The notes beneath the pieces were generated by a model that saw only the letters and a program-made list of their open reading frames with translations, had not been told where the DNA came from and made no database searches. The position numbers and the translations under genes are program-made. From an uncultured Psychroserpens sp. (GTDB taxonomy: Bacteria > Bacteroidota > Bacteroidia > Flavobacteriales > Flavobacteriaceae), in NCBI GenBank assembly GCA_947488655.1, contig CANKZZ010000004.1:62001-126000 (forward strand): a stretch of DNA of 64,000 nucleotides, written 5' to 3'. Numbering within the stretch: position 1 is the first letter of the stretch; every line of letters starts with the position of its first letter. Below are positions 7,847 to 14,316 of the stretch, piece by piece.

Positions 7847-9031
7847 TTATTCTATTTTTAATTCGATTGTTTCATTTGCAAAACCTAGAAATCTATCTCT
7901 TTCTCCTTTTTTTAAATCTACTTTTAAATTCAATTTCAAATCCTTAATTTTATGTTTTTCCATTAAGTCTTTGGAAATAACAACTCTAATTTCGATTTCT
8001 TGGTTAGATTCAATAGTTTCTTTACTATAATTCAAATAAGCAATTTTTTTATCGATTTCAATATTAGAAATATAAAATTGCTTTTCACCTGTGTTCTTAA
8101 TTACAAATAAGTAAGGAGCTGATAAATCTTGTTTTAGTTCTATAAATTTCAATTTAGTTTTTGAAACTTTGAAACTTAATTCTTTATGTGGAACATTATA
8201 TTTGATTCCAATAGGAATGTTGTTTCCTTCACTTGGGTTTAAACTAATGAAAGAATATTTCCCACCTTCTGCATGTTGTGCGTTTAGGATTATTTTTAAT
8301 TCTCTGATCTCTCCAACTTTTATTGGCTTTTTACCCCAATCAAATGAAATATCATCATCGATTAAAAAAGTTGGTTTATTAAACGTGATTTCTTTATTTG
8401 AATTGTTTTTAATTCGAATAATTTTAGTGAGATCTTTTTTTCCGTCCGATTTACCAAAGTCAACTAATAGATCACCAATGTTGTTTTCTTGATCTATTTT
8501 GAGTTCATTCAAATTAAGTATTTGTAATCCATATTTAGACTTAAACTCAATCCTAAATTTTTCTATTTCGTCTGGATTTGATTCCTTTTTTCCTTTATTC
8601 TCAATTTCCTCAATCACGTAAGAACCTAAATTTTGTGACCATTGCATCAATGGTAAGTTTAATTCCTCTAAAATAATCGGTTGTTTTTCTGTAATTAACT
8701 TTCCCGTTTTTGAATTGAAGAAAGTTATAAGATTATCAATTTCCGTTTCTGTATAGTGTTTAGAATATATAGGTGTTACTATTGTTTTAAGTTCATCGAG
8801 AGATTTTTCACGAACCTTTTTTTCCAATGATTCCCAATAATTATCTGAAATTCCAGAGTTACTTTGTTTCTGGTATTCGATAGTTTGAGTAATTAGTGTT
8901 TCGATATTACTAATAGTTCCATCTAATTCTAATAGGTTTTCAATTTTTTCGTCAAGAGATTGAGCGTTTAATTGAAATGCAAATAATGTTAAAAAAGCGA
9001 AAATTAAATTGTTTCTCATATGTTTCTTCAA
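7847..9031 (-). CDS. Exported DUF2059 protein with DUF1573-like C-terminus, cassette J
   Basis: A 394-residue protein with a signal peptide (MKKHMRNNLIFAF to LNAQ). Residues about 60-125 show the DUF2059 pattern (IYSKHYTETEIDNLITFFNSKTGKLI and a following PIILEEL). Residues about 185-290 read VDFGK-DLTKIIRIKNNSNKEI, typical of DUF1573 Ig-like domains that follow outer-surface proteins in Bacteroidota, and a second such sandwich may fill 300-394. Probably periplasmic. It is the largest single-gene cassette here. Confidence 0.75.
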   Translation of the reverse strand: MKKHMRNNLIFAFLTLFAFQLNAQSLDEKIENLLELDGTISNIETLITQTIEYQKQSNSGISDNYWESLEKKVREKSLDELKTIVTPIYSKHYTETEIDNLITFFNSKTGKLITEKQPIILEELNLPLMQWSQNLGSYVIEEIENKGKKESNPDEIEKFRIEFKSKYGLQILNLNELKIDQENNIGDLLVDFGKSDGKKDLTKIIRIKNNSNKEITFNKPTFLIDDDISFDWGKKPIKVGEIRELKIILNAQHAEGGKYSFISLNPSEGNNIPIGIKYNVPHKELSFKVSKTKLKFIELKQDLSAPYLFVIKNTGEKQFYISNIEIDKKIAYLNYSKETIESNQEIEIRVVISKDLMEKHKIKDLKLNLKVDLKKGERDRFLGFANETIELKIE

Positions 9032-9040
9032 ATGTGTGGT

Positions 9041-9166
9041 AACGGTTACGTATATGAAAAGTTGCGTGTTTGTGTGCGAGGATTTTCCGAAGGAAAATCA
9101 GAAGCTAGCAAACGAGCAACTAACTTTGGCTTAGGGGAAAACTAGCGATTTTTTATATACTTTGTT
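9041..9166 (-). repeat. attC-like site K, divergent
   Basis: A 126-nt site with reduced similarity to its neighbours. The central hairpin is GATTTTCC GAA GGAAAATC, that is the stem word is turned round relative to the other sites. End word GTTGTGCATA (9164-9173) pairs with TATGCACAAC (9763-9772). Confidence 0.8.
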
Positions 9167-9746
9167 GTGCATAGTACTTTTTATATTCAGATAATATTCG
9201 GTTAAATTCGTTTCCACCTTTAAATCCTACTCTTCCAATAATTGCAGGAACTCTTATGTCAAATCCAAGAGGTTCATAAGTCAGATTTATTAGTTCCAAC
9301 ATTTTGTCAAAAAAGTAATTTATTTCGTCTATGTGAGTTGAAGTTCCAAATTCCGTATTTCCAATAGTGTAGTCGAAATCAAAATGAGCTAAATTTTTTC
9401 TCCTGTATTTTATAACAGGCAAGAATTTTGTTTTTAACTCTTCCGTTTTTTTTAGAACATTTTCCCATTCAATTTTGTCGCTCTTCTTTAAAAGGTCAGA
9501 CAAAGTAAATAAACTTAGATTCTTGTTTTGTCCTTGAGTATATGGATCCAAAAGTTTGGCGATTGTAATAAAGAAATGGTTCCAGTAAAACTCAATCAAT
9601 GTATCACAAAAGTCAGGTAGCAATTCTTCTTTTAATTCTTCACTTTCTTTGTCGTCAGGAAAAGAAGCATCAAATTCAATTAATTTATGTTTAGAATGAA
9701 ACCAAGCATCAAAAAGCTTGTCAATTATTTCCTTATCTGTATTCAT
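9153..9746 (-). CDS. HEPN/AbiU2-like protein, cassette K
   Basis: A 197-residue, mostly helical protein. It has the pattern LIEFYWNHFFITIAKLLDP followed by a long helix and RRKNLAHFDFD (Arg-x5-His), as in HEPN-type AbiU2-like proteins, many of which are RNases linked to phage abortive infection. The last residues AQQSI and the TAA are encoded inside the attC site, so the C-terminus depends on the site. Function as a defence protein is inferred from the fold pattern only. Confidence 0.7.
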   Translation of the reverse strand: MNTDKEIIDKLFDAWFHSKHKLIEFDASFPDDKESEELKEELLPDFCDTLIEFYWNHFFITIAKLLDPYTQGQNKNLSLFTLSDLLKKSDKIEWENVLKKTEELKTKFLPVIKYRRKNLAHFDFDYTIGNTEFGTSTHIDEINYFFDKMLELINLTYEPLGFDIRVPAIIGRVGFKGGNEFNRILSEYKKYYAQQSI

Positions 9747-9769
9747 CTCACTTGCTCAGTATTATGCAC

Positions 9770-9891
9770 AACGTGTTGTGTATGATTAGTTGTGTTGGCA
9801 GGAACTAAGTTACTAAAAGAAAACGAATCAGAGGAAAATCCGTAGGATTTTCCGAGTACACACAGACTAGCAATTGATTATACACGTTGTT
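9770..9891 (-). repeat. attC-like site L, second subtype
   Basis: A 122-nt site, hairpin GGAAAATCC GTA GGATTTTCC. End word GTTAGCTACC (9889-9898) pairs with GGTTGCTAAC (10569-10578) with one mismatch, the only mismatch among the fifteen cassettes of the main array. Confidence 0.85.
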
Positions 9892-9909
9892 AGCTACCGT
9901 TTGATTAAT

Positions 9910-10566
9910 TTATAAAAGAGGATATAATGTTTTAATTACTCCATCCTTAAAATACATTTCAACTTTGATATTGTAATTCGTTTTCGATATAATTTTTCCG
10001 TTTTTTGGTTGTTCCTTTTCTATACTCTCGTAGGCGAGCTTGCAATATTGTATTAGAAGACTCATATTCCAATTACGTGGAAAGAAAGTACTCGGAGCAG
10101 TTTTTTTTATCCATTTTCGAGTTCGTGGGTTTAAGAATTCAATTTCGGCTTCGAAAACTCCAGTTTCCGTATTTTCTCGGAGTATTTTCAACAATTTCAC
10201 TTTGTTCTTATCATAGAAATGAACACCAGTTACTTTTCCCTTTATCACTCGACCTATTGTTGCATGAATAAACATATCCACTATATCTTGACTAAACACC
10301 ATTCCTTTTGGAGTAAGCATTATTCTTTCCGATTTAATTATATTTTTATCAAGAATAATTTTTTGAGCCCTAGCCGAGTTTGTTCTCCTTAGATTTTTTA
10401 GAATATTGGAATTGCGTTTTAAACTGAGCATGGATGAGAATGGACCTTCTCCATCTGTTATATTTAATGGAATTGTTGGCTCAGTTTGGACAATAAACAC
10501 TCCAGGAGTAAGACCTTGTTTGTCTGTTGTCTCCGCATTATTAATAATGTAATAGTGATAATGCAT
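9910..10566 (-). CDS. EndoU-type nuclease domain protein, cassette L
   Basis: A 218-residue protein without signal peptide. The C-terminal 120 residues match the bacterial EndoU plan: FIHATIGRVIKGKVTGVHFYD with His101 and His116 as candidate catalytic histidines, then STFFPRNWNMSLL (Ser159/Thr160) and the closing GVIKTLYP (Tyr215). EndoU domains cut RNA and are mostly found as toxin tips of polymorphic or CDI toxins. Here the domain stands alone after about 95 residues without a secretion signal and no immunity gene is in the cassette. Confidence 0.75.
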   Translation of the reverse strand: MHYHYYIINNAETTDKQGLTPGVFIVQTEPTIPLNITDGEGPFSSMLSLKRNSNILKNLRRTNSARAQKIILDKNIIKSERIMLTPKGMVFSQDIVDMFIHATIGRVIKGKVTGVHFYDKNKVKLLKILRENTETGVFEAEIEFLNPRTRKWIKKTAPSTFFPRNWNMSLLIQYCKLAYESIEKEQPKNGKIISKTNYNIKVEMYFKDGVIKTLYPLL

Positions 10567-10575
10567 ATGGTTGCT

Positions 10576-10703
10576 AACGTGTATGTGTAAGGTTTCGTTG
10601 CGTTGGTTTGCTTAAAATTAATAAAAGAAACCAAAACCACTGATGTTTTTGTCTAAAATATTCCAAGTACAAAAAAAAGAAGCAATGAACTTTACACGTT
10701 GTT
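10576..10703 (-). repeat. attC-like site M, divergent
   Basis: A 128-nt site with conserved outer arms (GTGTAAGGTT and ACTTTACAC) but a centre lacking the GGATTTTCC hairpin. End word GTTGTATGC (10701-10709) pairs with GCATACAAC (11607-11615). The TGTATG to TGTAAG change in one arm is matched in the other. Confidence 0.8.
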
Positions 10704-10713
10704 GTATGCTGGT

Positions 10714-11586
10714 TTATTCTCCAATAAGTTCTGCATTAATTTTTTTAAGAATTTCAATTTTTGATTTATCTATTCTAAGTTTAATCTTAAACTTTATGAT
10801 ATATTTTAATTCATAATTATCACTTTCATCAAAGCATTGGAATTCTTTTACCTCATTAACAAAACCTTTATCCGAATATGAATATTCAATTTTTGTTTTA
10901 TAATTCGAGATAATTTCTTTTGATATTAGTCTTTTTTCTGAGTCATAACAATAAATTTCTTTTTTACTATTCTGGTCTCCATCTTCATAGTAGGTTTGAA
11001 AATTCCCAATTCTGCAATTATCAATATAATCATAAAGATATTGCCATCTTATTTTTTTTGTGTCTTCAAATCTTTGATTTAATTCAATAATTTTATTTTC
11101 GGAATCGTAAACTTCTTGAAGGTAAGTTGAAGTATCTTGATGAGTTTCTTTTGTATTTTGAGTATGGATATATTTAATCGATGCAGATAAAGAATCATCT
11201 TCTTCATAATATTTATTCTCCACTATTAATCTATCGTTAAAATCATAATCATATTTTGTATATAAACTATAAAACTCACAAGATTTACAACTCGATTTAT
11301 ATTTTTTTGACATTACTAGTTTGCCATCTTTGTAGTAAAATTGATTAATTGTTCCAACTACATTTAATTTATTATAGTGATGCCTTCCATATGATATTGC
11401 TTCAAGAATATTTCCTGAATTATCAAAATAAAATTCTGATTTACTTATCTTTTTTCTCTTATTTTTTTCGTTTATAGAATAACCAATTTCTGTAATTTTT
11501 ATATCACCAATTTTCTTTGCAATTATTTGTGAATTGCTTTTCGAGAAATTAATTAAAAATAAGATTAAGATTATTCTTCTTATCAT
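10714..11586 (-). CDS. Exported protein with YD/RHS-like repeats, cassette M
   Basis: A 290-residue protein with signal peptide (MIRRIILILFLINFSKSNSQ). The body consists of irregular repeats of the form YFDNSGNILEAISYG, YYKDGKLVMSKKY, YDFNDRLIVENKYY and YDSEKRLISKEI, as in small secreted YD-repeat-like proteins of Bacteroidota. A Cys pair (CKSCEF) sits near residue 100. Probably periplasmic or surface located; function unknown. Confidence 0.7.
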   Translation of the reverse strand: MIRRIILILFLINFSKSNSQIIAKKIGDIKITEIGYSINEKNKRKKISKSEFYFDNSGNILEAISYGRHHYNKLNVVGTINQFYYKDGKLVMSKKYKSSCKSCEFYSLYTKYDYDFNDRLIVENKYYEEDDSLSASIKYIHTQNTKETHQDTSTYLQEVYDSENKIIELNQRFEDTKKIRWQYLYDYIDNCRIGNFQTYYEDGDQNSKKEIYCYDSEKRLISKEIISNYKTKIEYSYSDKGFVNEVKEFQCFDESDNYELKYIIKFKIKLRIDKSKIEILKKINAELIGE

Positions 11587-11612
11587 CCTAAATGGTTTTC
11601 AAACTTGCATAC

Positions 11613-11793
11613 AACGGTTTGTGTAAGAATAGTAAGGGATTTCGAAGGACTGAACTTTCAATTTATCACTTAGCCAAATTTGCAATTTTTTCTTTAATTA
11701 ATAGACATGCAAAATTGTAAATTTTGCGGACTTTGTAAAATGCACTTCACTTTGGGATAAGCACTAAAACCCTTATTATTTTTACACTTTGTT
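11613..11793 (-). repeat. attC-like site N, long and divergent
   Basis: At 181 nt the longest site. Outer arms GTGTAAGAATAGTAAGGG and CCTTATTATTTTTACAC pair; the centre has its own hairpin GCAAAATT GTA AATTTTGC. End word GTTACCTGTA (11791-11800) pairs with TACAGGTAAC (12288-12297). Sequence otherwise unlike the other sites, so this cassette probably came from a different source. Confidence 0.75.
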
Positions 11794-11819
11794 ACCTGTA
11801 GGCTATTTTGTTTCAGTTC

Positions 11820-12257
11820 CTATTTTTCCGTTGATTTGTTAATTCGTATGAAATTATATACGCCTTTTCCTTCTGCAATTAATTCATCATTCTGAAAGGC
11901 TTTCATTTTCGTTACAAGTATTCTATTACCTAACCTAACTATTTTACCTTCCACAATTATTTCAGATGCTTCAGCACCTTTTAAATAATCTATTCTTAAA
12001 TCAATAGTTACTAATTTATCTTCCAATGACGTAAAGTGAGTGCTTCCTGCAATACCACCAACAGAGTCCATTATTGTAGCAATAATTCCTCCGTGCCACC
12101 TGTTTGTTCTCATATCTCCAACAATTTCATCTCTAAAGGGAACTTTAACTTTTACAAACCCTTTTTCAAGTTCCAATAATTTTAGTCCTAAAAATTTATG
12201 AACTGGAATACCTTCTTCAATTATTTGTTTAATAAATCCTATGTTTTTTTCTATCAT
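11820..12257 (-). CDS. PaaI-family hotdog thioesterase, cassette N
   Basis: A 145-residue hotdog-fold protein: residues 20-50 VHKFLGLKLLELEKGFVKVKVP, then WHGGIIATIMDSVGGIAG (the HGG..a..D catalytic helix, Asp64 region), VTIDLRIDYLKGA and a C-terminal strand AEGKGVYNFI. Members hydrolyse acyl-CoA thioesters, often aromatic ones. It is the only clearly metabolic enzyme in the array and sits in the cassette with the most divergent site. Confidence 0.85.
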   Translation of the reverse strand: MIEKNIGFIKQIIEEGIPVHKFLGLKLLELEKGFVKVKVPFRDEIVGDMRTNRWHGGIIATIMDSVGGIAGSTHFTSLEDKLVTIDLRIDYLKGAEASEIIVEGKIVRLGNRILVTKMKAFQNDELIAEGKGVYNFIRINKSTEK

Positions 12258-12294
12258 TTATTTTGATTCTAATTATTGTTCTTGGCTTACAGGT

Positions 12295-12418
12295 AACGTG
12301 TTTGTGTATGATTTCGTTGCGTGTTTCAGCAACTAATTTAGCAAATACAAACCGAATAGAAAATCCGCGAGGATTTTCGTAAGTAGGCGAGTACTAGCAA
12401 TGAATTATACACGGTGTT
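12295..12418 (-). repeat. attC-like site O of the first cassette
   Basis: A 124-nt main-subtype site, hairpin GAAAATCC/GGATTTTC. End word GTTAGCACCA (12416-12425) pairs exactly with TGGTGCTAAC (14141-14150), the boundary facing the recombinase. It is the site of the most recently placed cassette if integration occurs beside the recombinase gene. Confidence 0.85.
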
Positions 12419-12995
12419 AGCACCAGTATTTTAATTCCGTTTTGGATGTTTTTTTAAAATCTGTTTTGTCGGTATTAAAATAATATCTACTATAAAATTT
12501 TTGTCCATATTCGTTCTCATATTCCAACAATAACATAAGGTCTTTAAATTCAGATGGTCTTTTGGGAAAATGACTTTCTCTATCTTTATGTTTTGTTTCA
12601 ACAACTTTACTAAATATAAAAGGAATAGTTTCTTCCTCGTGTGCTTTTAGTGCTTTGTTGGGATTAATATTTTTTTTGAAATTTAAATAATCGGAATTCT
12701 TACGTTGGCACATTTTAATGTTGAAAGCATTAACCTCTGAATTGTTTCTAATAATCAAGTCAAATTTCCATTCAAATTCGTAAATACTAATTCCTTCAGG
12801 TGTGTTTACTGGAACTCCAACTGGGTTTTTAGAAGAATGTCTTATAAACTTTTGGAAACTTGTGATTCCTTTGTTTGGCTCTATATCCACTACTAATTTT
12901 GGTCTTTTTAAATAGTAATTATAGATTTTTGGCAATGCAAAATATAGCAATCCTAAAATCAATGCTACTATTGCTAATAGTATTCTTGTATCCAT
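12417..12995 (-). CDS. Membrane-anchored unknown protein, cassette O
   Basis: A 192-residue protein with one N-terminal membrane helix (about 5-22) and a soluble beta-rich domain. The final residues Trp-Cys and the stop codon TAA are made by the attC end word. It follows 13009-14124 after 13 nt in the same cassette, so it probably works with the HEPN-type protein, perhaps as a membrane partner. No family recognised. Confidence 0.7.
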   Translation of the reverse strand: MDTRILLAIVALILGLLYFALPKIYNYYLKRPKLVVDIEPNKGITSFQKFIRHSSKNPVGVPVNTPEGISIYEFEWKFDLIIRNNSEVNAFNIKMCQRKNSDYLNFKKNINPNKALKAHEEETIPFIFSKVVETKHKDRESHFPKRPSEFKDLMLLLEYENEYGQKFYSRYYFNTDKTDFKKTSKTELKYWC

Positions 12996-13008
12996 TTAAT
13001 TTCGAGGG

Positions 13009-14124
13009 TTATTTTTTATAAATTAATTCTAGAAAGTCATCATCATTAAACTTCAAATTTCTCATTTCAGGATTTGTCATTAGTTTTGAAGTTGCAAGAA
13101 TTATCATTTGTGCGACAATAACTTTGATTTTCCAATATATATCTTGAGCTAACTTTTCTTTTCCACCAATTTTAACTATGTCATATAAATCATAAGACCT
13201 TTCTCCGTGAGCAATATCATTACGTATTTTAAAACCAACATCTAAAATCTCTTTTAAAACTTTTGCGTCTTTTTTATTTCTTGTTATACTCAAAACACAA
13301 GTCATTTTTATGAAGTCAGAAGATGTGTTTTTGCTAAACAGACCTTCTAATGAATACAATAAGTCAAGCAAGTTATCCATTGAAATTTGATAACTTTCAA
13401 CTGCTGTTAAGTATCTTTTAATTGGCCATAAATTAAAATGCCATTTAGTAGCAAGTCCATTTAAGTTTCCAATTAGATTGTTTAGCTTCTTCTTTTCAAT
13501 TAAAACTTCGTGCATAAATGAACTACTCGCTTTTAAAGTCGCATATTTTCTTTTTCCAGAACTTATTTGAAAAAAGCCATCACTTATCGGATTATCATCT
13601 CTAATAACTATTGAGGTTGTTGGGAATGATAAATGTAAACCTGCAAGAAAGAAAAATTTAAGTTCCTTTAAAACTGCAAAATGCCTATGATAAGCATTTA
13701 AAAAATCTTCATTCCAGTTTGGCATATAACCATCAAAATCTTTTTTTATTGGAATGGTTTTAAGTGGTTTTTTATATTCAACTTCTATGATTGAAAACCC
13801 CATATTATAAGACCATTTCTTATAATTTTCAATTTTTAAATATTCGGGTAATTTCCCACAATGTTTTTCAATTAATTCAGGAATTCTGTTCTCATTAACC
13901 ATTCCAGAAATAAATCGAGGGAATATAAATACTGAAGCACTTTTAATGTCATTAATATCTGTATTTTTTAAACCACCAGTAAAACCATATTCAAATTTCC
14001 GATTCCATACTTCGTTGGAAAGAATCAGTTTTAAATTGTCGGTTAGGTCAATTTTAATCGGTTCAGTTGAGTGTTCACTATCAGTATGGTAGCAAGGTAA
14101 AATCCATCTTGAAATTGTACTCAT
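13009..14124 (-). CDS. ApeA-like HEPN protein, cassette O (first cassette)
   Basis: A 371-residue protein. The N-terminal part is a mixed domain; the C-terminal part (about 240-360) is helical and fits the ApeA-like HEPN pattern: LLYSLEGLFSK, a long helix ending KVLKEILDVGFKIRNDIAHGE with the HEPN motif Arg-x4-His (RNDIAH), and a closing helix. Many such proteins are RNases in anti-phage defence. It is closest to the recombinase, where integron cassettes are expressed best. Defence role inferred. Confidence 0.7.
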   Translation of the reverse strand: MSTISRWILPCYHTDSEHSTEPIKIDLTDNLKLILSNEVWNRKFEYGFTGGLKNTDINDIKSASVFIFPRFISGMVNENRIPELIEKHCGKLPEYLKIENYKKWSYNMGFSIIEVEYKKPLKTIPIKKDFDGYMPNWNEDFLNAYHRHFAVLKELKFFFLAGLHLSFPTTSIVIRDDNPISDGFFQISSGKRKYATLKASSSFMHEVLIEKKKLNNLIGNLNGLATKWHFNLWPIKRYLTAVESYQISMDNLLDLLYSLEGLFSKNTSSDFIKMTCVLSITRNKKDAKVLKEILDVGFKIRNDIAHGERSYDLYDIVKIGGKEKLAQDIYWKIKVIVAQMIILATSKLMTNPEMRNLKFNDDDFLELIYKK

Positions 14125-14140
14125 AGTTGTTTGTTCATAT

Positions 14141-14172
14141 TGGTGCTAACACATTTATATACATATAAATGT
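14141..14172 (-). other. Candidate attI: crossover word plus 22-nt palindrome
   Basis: The boundary word TGGTGCTAAC (14141-14150) is followed directly by ACATTTATAT AC ATATAAATGT, a perfect 10-bp inverted repeat around 2 nt (14151-14172). Paired inverted recombinase-binding sites next to the GTT crossover are what an attI or simple site needs. Its place between array and recombinase gene supports this; binding is not shown. Confidence 0.6.
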
Positions 14173-14175
14173 AAT

Positions 14176-14183
14176 CAAAGATA
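14176..14183 (-). promoter_or_regulatory. Candidate cassette promoter -7 element (Pc-like)
   Basis: On the minus strand this reads TATCTTTG, a full match to the Bacteroidota -7 box TAnnTTTG. It points into the array and sits about 26 nt before the crossover. A TTG lies 25 nt upstream, slightly further than usual. Its role as a common promoter for inserted cassettes is inferred. Confidence 0.5.
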
Positions 14184-14235
14184 ATAAAATTTAAATCATC
14201 TCGAAATTCAATCTATAGCTCTAGTAACTAAATAA

Positions 14236-14316
14236 TTATATGTGCGTATATTAAGTATCATTAGATTTTTTTTATTAAATTGAACAAAATTTGATATTTA
14301 ATATGCGCATATATAA
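14236..14316. promoter_or_regulatory. Inverted repeat pair in the leader of the recombinase gene
   Basis: TTATATGTGCGTATATTAA (14236-14254) and TTAATATGCGCATATATAA (14298-14316) are near-perfect reverse complements, 43 nt apart. Each is also close to a palindrome; the second contains ATATGCGCATAT. The right copy ends exactly before the ATG of the recombinase. They could be operators for control of the recombinase or further recombinase-binding sites. Confidence 0.5.

Larger units (their letters stand above)
1..14316 (-). mobile_element. Integron-like gene cassette array (15 cassettes, left end outside window)
   Basis: Fifteen cassettes lie head to tail, each with one or two genes on the minus strand followed by an attC-like site of about 124 nt. 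Every cassette has its own 8-10 nt end word that is repeated inverted at the two ends, for example GTTGTGGCAC at 3647 and GTGCCACAAC at 4320, or GTTAGCACCA at 12416 and TGGTGCTAAC at 14141. This is what is expected if each cassette was once a circle carrying one folded attC, cut at G/TT. The recombinase gene starts at 14317 and is divergent, as in integrons. That the array is mobile by this recombinase is inferred from the layout. Confidence 0.85.

Noticed and set aside
1-14316. CRISPR array, REP elements or MITEs as explanation of the regular repeats
   Set aside because: The repeats are about 124 nt, imperfectly palindromic, separate complete genes on one strand, and each has an end word matched only to its own gene segment. 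No short identical repeats with unique spacers, no target-site duplications.
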